Made by a program: the position numbers and the translations under genes. Source: Lepas anatifera (Eukaryota; Arthropoda; Thecostraca; Lepadidae). Taken from it: a stretch of 64,000 nt of DNA. The notes below the pieces were generated by a model. It saw only the letters and a list, made by a program, of their open reading frames with translations, was not told the DNA's origin and ran no database searches. Of this stretch, positions 52,356 to 64,000 are shown in pieces. The DNA is taken from contig JAOTON010000335.1 in assembly GCA_034440635.1 (NCBI GenBank), forward strand, positions 233,501 to 297,500. The letters are read 5' to 3'. How positions within the stretch are numbered: position 1 is the first letter of the stretch; every line of letters starts with the position of its first letter.

Positions 52356-53472
52356 CCAGTCTGCAGAACGTGGCAGGCGACTCAACGAGGCGCTTGGGGC
52401 AGCTTCAAAGCCTGCCCCAATTGGGGCAGAAATTTGGATGCTGGGGCAGACTCCTCCAATAGGAGGGTATTTTTACTGATACATTTTTATCTACTCCATT
52501 TTAAACGAAACACCCAAAAATGAAATAAAACTGTGCATCCAACTCGACGACAACGCACTCACCACCCTCCACGCACAGCAGCAGCTATCTTGCATTCATG
52601 ATGCACGACTTCAAGAATACTTTTATTCAAAGGTATATTTACAAGCGAAGTCTTTTCCCCTACAGACGTCATTTGCCTCTGCTTTCAGGCCGTATAATCT
52701 AAACTTTACAAAATTTTTCAATTGACAACTAAATTTTGAAAAAGAATAATTTTTTCTAAAGCTAAAGCATTTCCCCCATTTTCCCAAATTTTCATGAAAG
52801 CATAACAAAATTTTGAATATTTTCACAAGACTCAAGCAAAGAAAGATTCCCGTACGCCCTTGTGACGTCACATCACTGACCGGCATTTGTTCTTGGGGGG
52901 AAGGGGCTGACATGCTTTTCTTATGGACGGTGGACCCTTTGAACAGTGGACCTTTTGACATACACCCGATTTGCCGGCCTTTGGTGATCAAAACATAGCA
53001 GAGGAAATGCAAAGAACTACATACAGGGAAATTTTATTTCGAGGTCTTAGATTGTTTTTTTGTAACTAAAACTTAGTTTAGGTTAAAGATTTACAAAAAA
53101 ATTAAATTTAGCTTTAGAAAGGCACACGTTGCCTGATTTTTTATTAATTTCCAGGAACTTTGACTTTACATCTATTAAAAAATTTCCAGATTTGGTATCT
53201 TTTTAACCATATTCCTCTTGATGACAAATATGATGCTTTTGAGACAATTCAGCTTTTATGGCGCAATTTTAACTAATGATTGTTGTTTCTTTTCATTATT
53301 TTTTCTTCTTCCTCGGCGATTACCCGGACCGACTCCTGCCCCAAGTACTAGTTCCTGCCCCAAGAGCTCCCCTCTACCCCAAGATCGACCAAAAGCTGCC
53401 CCAAATCGGTAGGTCTGCCCCGAGGCTGCCCCAACGAGATCTCGTCGAAATCTGCCATGTTCTGCAGACTGG
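52356..53472 (-). mobile_element. hAT-like non-autonomous element, copy 2
   Basis: Ends CCAGTCTGCAGAACGTGGCA and the complement of CCAGTCTGCAGAACATGGCA. The 8-bp target duplication supports the hAT superfamily (or another family with 8-bp duplications). It is collinear with, and inverted relative to, 18535-19740. No coding capacity. Confidence 0.85.
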
Positions 53473-53480
53473 ATTATTGC
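53473..53480 (+). repeat. 8-bp target duplication, right
   Basis: ATTATTGC, matching 52348-52355. Confidence 0.9.
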
Positions 53481-54580
53481 TGCCCTCAGCCACAAGGAAA
53501 TCAGTGCTGCCATCTATCTTGACTTTTCTAAAGCTTTTGACACTGTCAACCATGAAATTCTTCTTAAAAAACTACAGGTTTATGGCACATCCAACTCCTC
53601 ACTAAATTTCTTCACAACTTACCTTCAAAATCGGTCACAAGTTGTCAAATTTAACTCCATAATATCCCCCTTCCCCAAAAATGCCCTGTGGCATCCCACA
53701 GGGGTCCCTGTTGGGCCCCTGCTCGCCCTGCTCTATATCAACGACATTAACCTCAGCACCACTGCCTGTAATTTCTCCAATTCGTGGATGACACTGTCCT
53801 TATTTTCACTGCCAAAAACCCTGCCGACCTCCAGGAATCCATCGCCAATAATCTCCCGGATCTAACCACAGGGCTCAATAGTAACCGCCTCACTATCAAC
53901 CCTAAAAATCTAAGTACCAACTCTTTTCAAACTCTCCCGAGCAATGTGATATTAGAATATCTATTCATGGTCAACTTTTGACTAGAAAATTCACAAATAA
54001 ATACCTTGGAATAATAATTGATGAAAAATTTAAATGGGATGCTCAAATCAGGAATGTTGAGTCAACAATCTCCCGCAACATTGGTCTAATAGGAAGGATC
54101 AGTAAAAATCTTAAGTCTCAGCATCTTCTTCTTCTTTACAATTCCCTAATCTTCTCTCATCTCTCTTATGGCCTTCAAGCCTGGGGAGGTGCATATCCCT
54201 CTAAACTTAAGAGACTACAAACTCTCCAAAAAATTGTTAGAATAGTAGACTCCTCAGACCGTCTAGCCCCATATAGTCCTCTATTTAAAAAATATGGTAT
54301 TTTGAAACTTTGTGATGTAATTAAGCTCGTTCAAGTTAATGTCCTCCATGATTATCTGTCTCACTCGCTGCCAACCCCCTTGCCTCAAAATTTATGCTAG
54401 CTAACTCACTAAGGGTCCGAATAGCAAGACAATGCGGTCATTTTGAAGTTCCATTTACGTTAGTCATCTACAGAAAATTATCATTGTTTGTATCCGCCCC
54501 TAAAACCTGGAATGATGTAATTGCATCCCGAATAAGGGATATTAATGATCTTCCTAGGACCAACTGTGTGTTGAAACCAG
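53481..54580 (+). pseudogene. LINE RT palm, thumb and C-terminus (broken)
   Basis: EISAAIYLDFSKAFDTVNHE (motif A), then a frame change before the PVGPLLALLYINDI region, FVDDTVLIFTAKNP (catalytic VDD near 53783), KFTNKYLGIIIDEKFKWDAQ, LIFSHLSYGLQAWGGAYPSK, and after another shift IYRKLSLFVSAPKTWNDVI. It is interrupted after CVLKP by the second DNA element; the final VVKNIFIDQY and stop lie at 55894-55918. Confidence 0.8.
54578..54580 (+). repeat. 3-bp target duplication, left
   Basis: CAG, repeated at 55894-55896; excision of the element plus one CAG restores the LINE reading frame. Confidence 0.8.
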
Positions 54581-55893
54581 GGCCCCGTTTCATAAAAGTT
54601 GTAGAAATGCGGCGTGTTTTACACCACATTCACCTGCAAAGTTACGCCTGTACTCAGAATCACGTTTCACAAAGAGCGGTGACATTCACGCGAAAGCCGC
54701 GTAGATATCAAATGCAGCGTGAATTACGCCCAATTCCAGAATGGAATTACCCCTTTCAAATATGGCGTTTAACTGCTTTATTAACATGAAAAATCGCATA
54801 TATATATTTCAATAAATTATTTGAATGAAAATTATTTGACTTAATTCCTCTTATTCGATTTTTAAGTTTCTAATGCACTTTTACAAGTACTGCGGCGGAA
54901 GCCGGACTATCAGCTGACGCAATAAAAATACGACGGATTTGTTTTTGGCCGTACCTCATTTTTTAGGTAGTTACTGCCAAGAAGGTCCTAAAAAAGGTTA
55001 TTGTCTTGTTGTGCGAGTGTGTAGTTCAGTGGAATTTTAGGTGAATTGTGTTTTCTTATCATGAGTGAACTGTGAAAGGTCTGTGAACCTTATAATTTCG
55101 TGAAACTGGGAAAGGAATAGTGAGTAAACATCTTTGAAGAATAACAAGATCAAGATGCTGGTACTTAGGTACCCTAAGTATACATCATTTTCGCCAGAGG
55201 CCTCTGTAGAGATACTTGGATTTTGTTGGTGACAGATACCTTAAATTGAATTTTTACCCTCCACAGACTCCATATAACACTTTGTCAGTGTCAGCCTATC
55301 TAGGGTTCTGTCCTCGCTAGACTGTAAAATAACTGTAACGGCAGAAAGTCAAAGTAAAAATCAATGTCAGCTTTCCTGTGTATTTGCATCAATAGCTATC
55401 ATCATTTTTGGCATATCAAATGGCCGTAGAACTCTACATATCAGCTCAATTTGGCATGTGCAACTTGCACTTTATACCTGTGCAAGGAAAAACTTGCACA
55501 CACTTCCATTTAAGTTTATTTTATATTCATGACTCTTTTTGTCCTTCACTGTACTATCTAATTTTGCTTCAGATTCAGAATTCCATAAGAAATTATATAT
55601 TTTTCATGTTTTGCTTCATTGTCTGATGAATGTTACGCTGCTATATCTTGCGTAGCTTTTCAGGCGTGTTTTACATATTCAACGTACATGTTGTCTGCTA
55701 TATGAAACAATATTGGCAATATTCTACGCTGAATTCCAGTACAGCGTAGTTTAGAGCAGCGTAACTTTGCAAGAAGTTGTATTTTACGCTGCATTTTTAT
55801 GAAACAAGATTGTGGTGTATTATTCACATTCTACGCTGCATTATGCTACTTCTACGCTATAAGCATAAGTTACGCTTTTTATGAAACGGGGCC
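54581..55893. mobile_element. Non-autonomous DNA transposon, TIR GGCCCCGTTTCATAAA, 3-bp duplication
   Basis: Ends GGCCCCGTTTCATAAA and TTTATGAAACGGGGCC are perfect inverted repeats. TACGCTG/CAGCGTA words recur in both subterminal regions (dense at 55640-55880). 1,313 bp, no transposase. The 3-bp target duplication and GG-start terminus limit the superfamily, but I cannot name it from sequence alone. Confidence 0.85.
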
Positions 55894-56007
55894 CAGTTGT
55901 TAAAAATATATTTATTGACCAGTATTGAAAAGTAAGTTCTCATGCCTTGTGAACTTGCTTGTTTTTTTTTGTTCTTGTCTTTATTTTTTCTGAACTACTG
56001 CATGCTC

Positions 56008-56503
<496 letters not shown>

Positions 56504-56545
56504 CAAACAGGTATATAATGCCCTCAACAGGCACAAAACACTGGC

Positions 56546-57607
56546 ATGGATTTGCAACATTTGCAAGCTGGAGGTAAAATGTCCCCGTCCGAACCAGCAT
56601 CTACCCAGACTCAGACAGATTGCAACCTTAAAACTACCACCTCTCAGACTGAGGAAGCAGCAGCTCCGCAACTTGCTAACAAAGAGACCCAAGTCTCCAC
56701 AGGGAAGCAACACTCAGATCTGGAGAAAAGAATCGATGAACTAGACAAGCGAGTCAGGGATCACATCAACTTAGTGTCTCAAGCCATGGAGCTGCAGGAG
56801 AGAAACAATCACAACTACACAGAACTCATAAAAAGATCTATCCGTGAAACTGTTGCACACAAGGAGTCGTATGCTAGCATTGTTAAGGGGTCATGCGAAC
56901 AGCTTTCCAAGGAAATTGAGGTTAAGTGTGTGCAGGCTGTGAATAACTCTGCAGGTACCAAGGATGGTGTGGGGAAAGTGGCTGATGCTATCGATGGTTT
57001 TCTGGACAGAGAGAGGAGAAAGTGCAATCTTGTCATTCATAACTTACCAGAGCAGGCTGGGGATACTAGAATGGATCGTTCCAATGCAGACATGTCAGAG
57101 TTCACAGGTATGATCAGGGAGTGCTTTCGTCTTAATGTTCACACTAAGTCGTCATTTCGAGCTGGAAAACCCTCAACAGGTAGGCATGGACTGTTAATTG
57201 TGACACTTGAAAGTGAGGATGACAAACACTCGATCTTGAGACTGGCATCCCAGCTCCGAGACTCAGCCAGATATGGCCAGATCTACATTACACCTGATTT
57301 GACTTGGCAGGAACGGCAAAAAGGAAAGGAGATGAGGGCGGAGCTGCGCCAGCGCAGAGAGCAGGGAGAAACAGACTTGGTCATTAGGCGTGGGAGGATT
57401 TGCAAGCGGGATACTGCCAGCAAAACCCTTCCGAGCCAGACCGGGTCTGGCGGCAATCAGGCCTCGGCTGTGGCCACAGTAACCAATGTGGATACAGACG
57501 AGGCAGCACGAAATGGGCCAGTTGCTGGTAATGGGTCTGGGGCTGGTACCTCCCCACGATCGCAGTCATCTCCACCAATGGTCCCCCACCTACAGCCCGG
57601 AGAGTAA
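56546..57607 (+). CDS. CR1-like ORF1 protein (coiled coil and RRM-like)
   Basis: ORF1 proteins of this group bind LINE RNA and act as chaperones in retrotransposition. The frame (353 codons; start at 56546 or the next ATG at 56579) has an N-terminal Thr/Gln/Glu-rich segment, a likely coiled coil at about residues 58-110 (HSDLEKRIDELDKRVRD), and an RRM-like block (RERRKCNLVIHNLPEQAG, TGRHGLLIVTLESEDDK). A basic region follows (RKEMRAELRQRREQGE style) before a Ser/Gly-rich end. Upstream, in another frame, AWICNICKLEV matches the end of a PHD finger, common at the N-terminus of CR1 ORF1, so about one domain is lost or frameshifted at the (CT)n junction. Confidence 0.75.
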   Translation: MDLQHLQAGGKMSPSEPASTQTQTDCNLKTTTSQTEEAAAPQLANKETQVSTGKQHSDLEKRIDELDKRVRDHINLVSQAMELQERNNHNYTELIKRSIRETVAHKESYASIVKGSCEQLSKEIEVKCVQAVNNSAGTKDGVGKVADAIDGFLDRERRKCNLVIHNLPEQAGDTRMDRSNADMSEFTGMIRECFRLNVHTKSSFRAGKPSTGRHGLLIVTLESEDDKHSILRLASQLRDSARYGQIYITPDLTWQERQKGKEMRAELRQRREQGETDLVIRRGRICKRDTASKTLPSQTGSGGNQASAVATVTNVDTDEAARNGPVAGNGSGAGTSPRSQSSPPMVPHLQPGE

Positions 57608-57690
57608 CCGCCAATGCCTCGCTACCCTCCGGTGCAACAGACGACAGGCGTGTTCGTGGCAGCTCTTCTCAAGCTGCCCAGGACCACTGA

Positions 57691-60565
57691 CTAACCCAGC
57701 GAGCAGGCAATGAGCTTAAGATACTCTATACAAACTGTGACCAATTTGTCAATAAGAGGGAGGAGTTAGTTATGATGATCGCAGGAAATAAACCAGACAT
57801 TATGTTATTAACCGAAGTCATTCCTAAGGGACAGCGCTTTCCACTCTCTATGGCCCTCCTGAGAATCACAGGATATTCACTTCATCTGAGCTTTGACCAC
57901 ACAAAGGAAAATTTGGGCAGAAGTGGAGAAAGAGGCTTGTGTGTTTTTGTTAGGGATGATATCCTTACATCTGCGATCCCAATCTCTGATCCTGCATCAA
58001 GGTTCAGGGAGCAACTCTGGCTGCAGCTGAAACTGAGGGACAACAAAATTCTTATAGTGGGCTGCATTTACCGTAGTCCCTCATATACCACCCACAACAA
58101 TGTCGTATATCTGGAACATCTTTTTTCGTGCAATTTGTGACCTGGCCCCCACTCACTTATTGGTTACTGGAGATTTCAACTTTCCGCTGATAGATTGGGA
58201 CACAGAATATTGCTCGGCTCCAGAGGGCCATCCTTCTCACAAGTTCGTCAAAATCGTTCAGGACAGTTTCCTATTTCAACATGTGAAGCGCCCAACACGT
58301 TATAGGCTGGGTGAGACTAGCAACATACTTGATTTAGTATTCTCCAACGAGGAGGGTATGGTGCGTAACATGGAATACCTTCCAGGTTTAGGTAAAAGTG
58401 ACCATGTCACACTTAGATTTACCCTGAAATGTTCCTCAGTTTCAACTGAGCAAGGGAAACCGAAACTCAACTTCTACAGGGCAAACTTTACTCTGTTTCG
58501 ACAGATGTTATGCGATACTGACTGGACAGCGATGGCACACCTGGATTTGGAAGACTGTTATCAATTCTTCAAAAATACTATAGACTCACTAACTGATGCC
58601 TGCATCCCATACAACAAGTCCAGAAGAAAATTTAGAAACATATACATGACAAGTGAAGCAGGCAGACTCAAAGATAAAAAGAATACACTTTGGAGGATAT
58701 ACACGAACACTAAAGACGACTTGGATCACGTCCGTTTCACACAATGTCGGAATCGATTGAGATCGTTGACCCGCAGGTTACTGACCTCCCACCAGCAAAC
58801 AATACTAGGGAGTATAAAGGACAACCCCAAATCAACCTGGCAATATATTCATTCCAGATTGAACACCAGGATAGGCTTGGCTGATCTTCGTGATGACAAC
58901 ACTGGCTGCTTGGAGACAAAGGACAAAGAAAAAGCCGAGCTGCTGAATTCCTGCTTTTCAAGTGCCTTCACAAGCGAAGATACTTCCAATGTCCCATATC
59001 TTGGACTTAGATAGCAGGGCGAAGTCCTTGATGATATTGTCTTGTCAACAGATCTTGTGCTTGCAAAGCTCTTGAACTTAAAGCAAACTAGTTCACCCGG
59101 ACCAGACAACATACACCCACGAGTTCTGCGAGAGGTGGCGAACGAAATATGTCATCCATTATCTATACTTTTTAGGAAATCGATGGATGTAGGCGTATTG
59201 CCCCAGGAGTGGAAACTCGGATCTGTGGTTCCTATCTTTAAAAAGGGAGATCGGCACAGGCCAGAAAACTATAGGCCAGTGAGCCTAACTGCTATCCCCT
59301 GTAAAGCGCTTGAATCATTAATCAAAGACAAGCTAATGGAACACCTTCTAAGTCACGATCTGCTGAGTAAGGACCAGCACGGATTCAGACCCAAGCGCTC
59401 CTGTGATACTCAGATGTTGGAGGTGATTGAGGATTGGAGTCGGGTGCTGGAGGAGAAGAGTCCACTTGATGCGGTGTACCTAGATTATAGGAAGGCATTT
59501 GATTCTGTCCCTCATGAGCGTCTCCTTCACAAGCTGTGGTGTTATGGGGTGCGAGGGAAACTCTTGAAGTGGATTAGGGCATTCCTCACCTTCAGGAAAC
59601 AACAGGTCATCGTTGGCTCCTCCGCTTCGAACTGGGCTGCGGTAACGAGCGGCGTTCCACAAGGGTCTGTGCTAGGCCCGTTGCTCTTTGTCATTTTCAT
59701 TAATGACCTCCCCGACCACATTCGATCTTCAGTTAAGATCTTTGCGGACGATACGAAGCTGTATTATCCGGCTTCGACACCTGATGACACTCAGATACTA
59801 CAGAGAGACATCCAAGCGGTCGTGGAATGGTCATCGCAGTGGCAGCTGCCGTTCAACACCAGCAAGTGTTCTGTGCTGCATGTGGGCCATAGCAACCCTG
59901 GGTTTACCTACACTATGGCAGGATCCATTATCTCCGAGTCAGACGCAGAGAAAGACTTAGGAGTTTGGACTGACTGTGACTTAAAATTTCATGAACAAGC
60001 AGCCACAGCCGTATCAAGGGCTTCGCGAGTCCTAGCGATGGTACGGAAGTCTTTCACTGCCATTAATATCACGTCACTGCCTTTGCTGTACAAATCCCTG
60101 GTTAGACCTATCCTTGAGTACGGGAACATCACATGGGGACCCTTTAACCGGCGTGATCAGCAGGCAGTGGAGAGGGTGCAGAGACGAGCGACCCGCTTGG
60201 TCCCAACACTTCGAAACCTCGGATACGTAGATAGGCTAAGGGCACTCGACCTCCCTTCACTGTACCATCTTCGCCGGAGAGGAGATATGATTAGAGTTTT
60301 CCAGATCTTAAGGGGATATATCGACCTTGATCCAGAGCAGTTTTTCACCATAGCAACCCACTCACGTACCCGAGGTCACTCCTGGAAGCTTGCAAAACCT
60401 GTAGCAATGTCCAGAGACCGCCGGAATTGCTTCAGTGTTAGAATTGTGACAGACTGGAATTCACTTCCAGCTGCAGTGGTAGAGTCTACGACGACTAACC
60501 AGTTCAAATCACGGCTTGACGCCCACTGGGCACTACAGAAATATGACATCCCAAACCAGGACTGA
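57691..60565 (+). pseudogene. CR1-like ORF2: endonuclease, RT and C-terminus (one frameshift, one stop)
   Basis: The endonuclease starts after the stop at 57688-57690 (NELKILYTNCDQFVNKREEL, DIMLLTEVIPK, GERGLCVFVRDD, IVGCIYRSPS). It changes frame near 58100-58140 and continues with LLVTGDFNFPLIDWDTEYC, ILDLVFSNEEGMVRNMEYLP and KSDHVTLRF. After a TAG at 59012-59014 in the same frame, RT has SSPGPDNIHPRVLREVA, NYRPVSLTAIPCKALESLIK, AVYLDYRKAFDSVPHERLL (motif A), TSGVPQGSVLGPLLFVIFIN, VKIFADDTKLYYP (FADD), LPLLYKSLVRPILEYGNITW and VQRRATRLVPTLRNLGYVD, and ends at 60563-60565. Only one frameshift and one stop separate it from an intact frame, so it inserted recently. Confidence 0.85.
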
Positions 60566-60729
60566 GCGAAGACCTCACATGTAGTTGAGCTCCATTAGAA
60601 CGGACCCCACAGGCATTAAGCCTTAACTACTCCGATTATCATATCATATCATATCATATTTCTATTCCCACCAGAGCCACCCCATACTCTAAAACTCTTA
60701 CTGACAATTTCTTCACTAATGACATATCC

Positions 60730-61845
60730 ATGATTCGCTCATCTTCTGTCTTGACTTCGGACATTAGTGATCACTTTCCAATTACCCTGAAACTTCATTG
60801 TAAAATGAAAACTCCAACAGTACATCAAGTAAACAATATTTCATTTGACTTCAGGAACATTGAGGCCCTAAAATTTAACATATCCTCTAAACTAGATGCC
60901 ATTTTTGCGATTCAGGATCCCTCATTGGCGGCTGAGTTTGTCCAATCAACTTTGTCAGAAGAGATAGCTAAACTTTCAATAAAAAAGACAGGTAGAGAAC
61001 ATGTCCCAAAACAGCCCTGGATTTCTTTTGCTCTCCTTCAATCAATCAATAAGAACGACCTCTATACAAAATACATCCGCTCCCTGAGCCCGGATGATGA
61101 AAGAGCCTACAAGGATTACCGCAACATCTTGGTCAGCACCATTCGAGCAGCTAAAAAGGATTATTACCAGAGAAAATTGGAAGAGGTACAGTCCAGCCCT
61201 AAAAAACTACATTACATTGTAGACATTGTTAGACATTGTAGACATTGTAGACATTGTACATTGAGTACATTGTTAGACTTAACCCATACGCGTAAAGTAA
61301 AAAGAGATCTTCCAGGACAATTTCAGATAAACAACCAACTAGAAGTGGATCCACAAAAGATAGCCGACCATTTCAACATTTTCTTTACAAATATTGCCTC
61401 AACACTAGACAATGCTCTTCCATCGTCCACCTTGGATCCTCTGCGGTTTGTCCCTAGCTCCCAGAGCCAGCAATTTTATTTCAGCCCTATTGATGCAGCT
61501 GCAATTGAATCAATTATATCTTCCCTTAAATCAACAGGAGGTGGATCTGATGGTATCTCATCTAAAATTCTTAAACTGATATCCACCTCAATATCCCGTC
61601 ATTTGAGCTATCTATTTAATCTTTGTCTCTCTACTGGAGTTTTTCCAGACCAATTTAAGCTGCCGTTAGTGGTTCCCATTCACAAGAGTGGTGACCACTC
61701 TAACTGCAACAATTATCGACCAATTTCTCTACTGCCAATTCTCTCCAAGGTGCTCGAAAAAATTGTCCACACGGAAATTGCCCAATTTCTAGCCGAACAC
61801 AAAATTATCTTTCAAAACCAATTCCGGATTCCGCAAAGATCATAG
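60730..61845 (+). pseudogene. LINE endonuclease end, linker, RT fingers
   Basis: SDHFPITLKLHCKM, KQPWISFALLQSINKNDLYT and TIRAAKKDYYQRKLEEVQ form the linker; then GGGSDGISSKILKLISTSIS, VVPIHKSGDHSNCNNYRPIS and LLPILSKVLEKIVH. Around 61215-61275 an in-frame run of TAGACATTG repeats (RHCRHC in the product) interrupts the linker. The frame ends by one extra C near 61835 (FGFRKDHSTYM in the next frame). Confidence 0.8.
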
Positions 61846-63025
61846 CACATATATGCCTATTGCTCTTTTGCATGATAAATTAAAATCAGCCCTTGTCTCC
61901 AAAAAAGTATGCGCTACAGTATATTTGGATTTCTGCAAAGCTTTTGACACCGTGAACCACGAAATTCTGCTTGCAAAACTATCAAAATATGGAATTAATG
62001 ATGTTAGCCTAAAATTATTTGAATCCTACCTTTCCAATAGAAAACAAATAGTGAAATTTAACTCTATCAGATCGGATATCCCCAGATCAACGTCACTTGG
62101 CGTGCCTCAAGGCTCTGTCCTAGGGCCCCTTCTTTTCCTCCTTTACATCAATGATCTACATAGAAGCTCTCCAACTCCCACTTTCTACCTCTTCGCCGAC
62201 GACACAGCTCTCTTCTTTGTCTCAGACTCTCTGCAGACCCTCCAAAATGATATTGACTCTAGTATTTTAGATATCTGTCAGTGGTTGAACTGCAACAGAT
62301 TGACCCTGAATGCTAAGAAATCAACTTTTCAATTATTTTCCCATAACCCAGAAGACCGACTCCAAATTAAAGTAAACAGCATACCTCTCACAAGAAAATT
62401 TTCAACCAAATACCTCGGTGTTCAAATTGACGAGGATCTAAGGTGGACGACCCAAATTAAATCTGTCGAAAATTCAGTCTCCAGAAATATTGGTATCATA
62501 AAAGATGCAGTCACATACTAAACTCCACTCACCTTTTCCTCTTATATAATGCCCTTGTTTTGCCATACCTAACATATTGTATTCAGCTATGGGGTAGTAC
62601 CTTTGAGTACAAATTACACAGACTCATCACACTACAAAAAAGGATAGTTAGAATAATTGACGGAGCCGATAGACTTGCACATACAAATCTAATCTTCAAA
62701 AAATATAGTATCTTGAAGCTAAAAATTGGTAGAATTCACTCACTTAAACCTCATGCGTGACTTCCTTTGCGGCCGCCTTCCATTAGCGGTATCTGACTCT
62801 CTTACACTCTTTGCCAACAATAGAATACAAAGAAACACACGGCAAATTCAACACTTTGAAGTACCTTTCGCCTCTACAATGTACCGTAAATTGTCCGTGT
62901 TTGTATCTGCTCCGAGAACGTGGAACCGTGTTGTTGCCCCCAAAATTAGAAACTTGCAAGATATACCAAAATCTAAAACTTTCTTTAAAAAGGTAGCAAA
63001 AAAACTATACATTGACAACTACTAA
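61846..63025 (+). pseudogene. LINE RT palm to C-terminus (broken)
   Basis: ATVYLDFCKAFDTVNHEILL (motif A), LGVPQGSVLGPLLFLLYIND (motif B), FYLFADDTALFFVSDS (FADD), TKYLGVQIDEDLRWTTQIKS. A shift near 62515 leads to LLYNALVLPYLTYCIQLWG, and another near 62740 to RKLSVFVSAPRTWNRVVAP and the final YIDNY stop at 63023-63025. Confidence 0.8.
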
Positions 63026-63050
63026 TTCCCTAGCTAAATTTTCATTCATA

Positions 63051-63333
63051 ACATCTCGTTGTTAAACTGTAGTACCTGCATTGACAACTTGATAGTCTAG
63101 CTTGCCTATCACTCCTGTGCGGGCTCGTGAGCCAGGGTAGCGTGGAAATTGTGAGTAACGAGGCACACTGTACCAAAAGCTAACTATTCGCTTGAATATT
63201 CGCGGTACAAATTGACTGGACAGTCCTGAGAGACTAACAGGCTCGCCTTTGGCACCCTCCTGTCGATCCGTAGTCATCTCCCCAAATCCGCGCAACCAAC
63301 AACTCACCCCAGCTCTCCTCCACCTACTTCAGT
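63051..63333. other. No recognisable gene
   Basis: Short unique stretch after the LINE; no domain-bearing frame. Confidence 0.4.

Positions 63334-64000
<667 letters not shown>

Larger units (their letters stand above)
51950..55970 (+). mobile_element. Jockey/CR1-group LINE carrying two DNA-element insertions
   Basis: LINE pieces are collinear: linker (LLRSINKKNELYKKCI, 51955), RT start (52136-52355), RT palm and thumb (53481-54400), C-terminus (54394-54580) and last codons (55897-55918). A hAT-like element sits between the second and third, and a GGCCCCG-type element before the last codons. Removing both elements and one copy of each target duplication restores continuous sense. The 5' end and part of the fingers are missing. 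Confidence 0.85.
60661..63050 (+). mobile_element. Jockey/CR1-group LINE, 5'-truncated at the CR1 tail
   Basis: Sequence starts in the endonuclease end (SVLTSDISDHFPITLKLH) exactly where the CR1 tail ends, and runs to the ORF2 stop at 63023-63025 and a short 3' UTR. It is related to, but distinct from, the LINE at 51950-55970. Three frameshifts (about 61835, 62515, 62740). Confidence 0.8.

Overview
The window looks like repeat-dense nuclear DNA from an arthropod, most plausibly a crustacean; this is inference. The pointers are an interstitial array of the arthropod telomere pentamer (TTAGG)n, very long (CT)n and (TA)n microsatellites, and a rich set of invertebrate retroelements (CR1/jockey-type LINEs, Penelope-like elements, a Ty3/Gypsy element). 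No bacterial operon or CRISPR array was seen.

Only one clear host gene is visible: an intronless MBD4-like gene on the minus strand (2077-3173), with a methyl-CpG-binding domain, AT-hook-like motifs and a C-terminal thymine-DNA-glycosylase domain. It is split by a one-base frameshift, and the usual LN(R/K)TxG loop of the glycosylase is replaced.

Layout. 1-5.1 kb: MBD4 in otherwise featureless DNA. 5.2-5.8 kb: nested palindromic element. 6.9-10.5 kb: 5'-truncated L1/Tx1-like LINE with a 13-bp target duplication. 10.8-12.07 kb: inverted-repeat element carrying a nested hAT-type MITE. 12.9-14.2 kb: foldback element whose stems contain telomere-type pentamers. 14.5-16.8 kb: CR1-like LINE. 18.5-19.7 kb: hAT-like non-autonomous element, copy 1. 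21.2-23.35 kb: another LINE. 25.5-30.6 kb: a broken OTU-protease plus MULE-type transposase unit interrupted by a LINE. 31.6-34.8 kb: internally deleted Gypsy element with nearly identical LTRs. 35.9-46.6 kb: cluster of at least five Penelope-like element (PLE) copies with hammerhead ribozymes, separated by (TA)n tracts. 46.6-48.6 kb: foldback element and mariner fragment. 49.5-51.1 kb: ~164-bp satellite. 51.95-55.97 kb: a LINE carrying two exact DNA-transposon insertions. 56.5-60.66 kb: a nearly intact CR1-like LINE with ORF1 and ORF2. 60.66-63.05 kb: another jockey/CR1-group LINE. 63.3-63.8 kb: (CT)n, then GC-rich sequence to the end.

The most interesting structure is the PLE cluster. In four of the copies the order is C-terminal coding end, 3'UTR, hammerhead ribozyme, then the start of a second unit, and the copy stops inside a (TA)n tract. 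Three families carry hammerhead cores whose stems I and II differ in sequence but still pair. This suggests that the functional 3' end of these elements lies inside a repeated leader and is matched to (TA)n targets.
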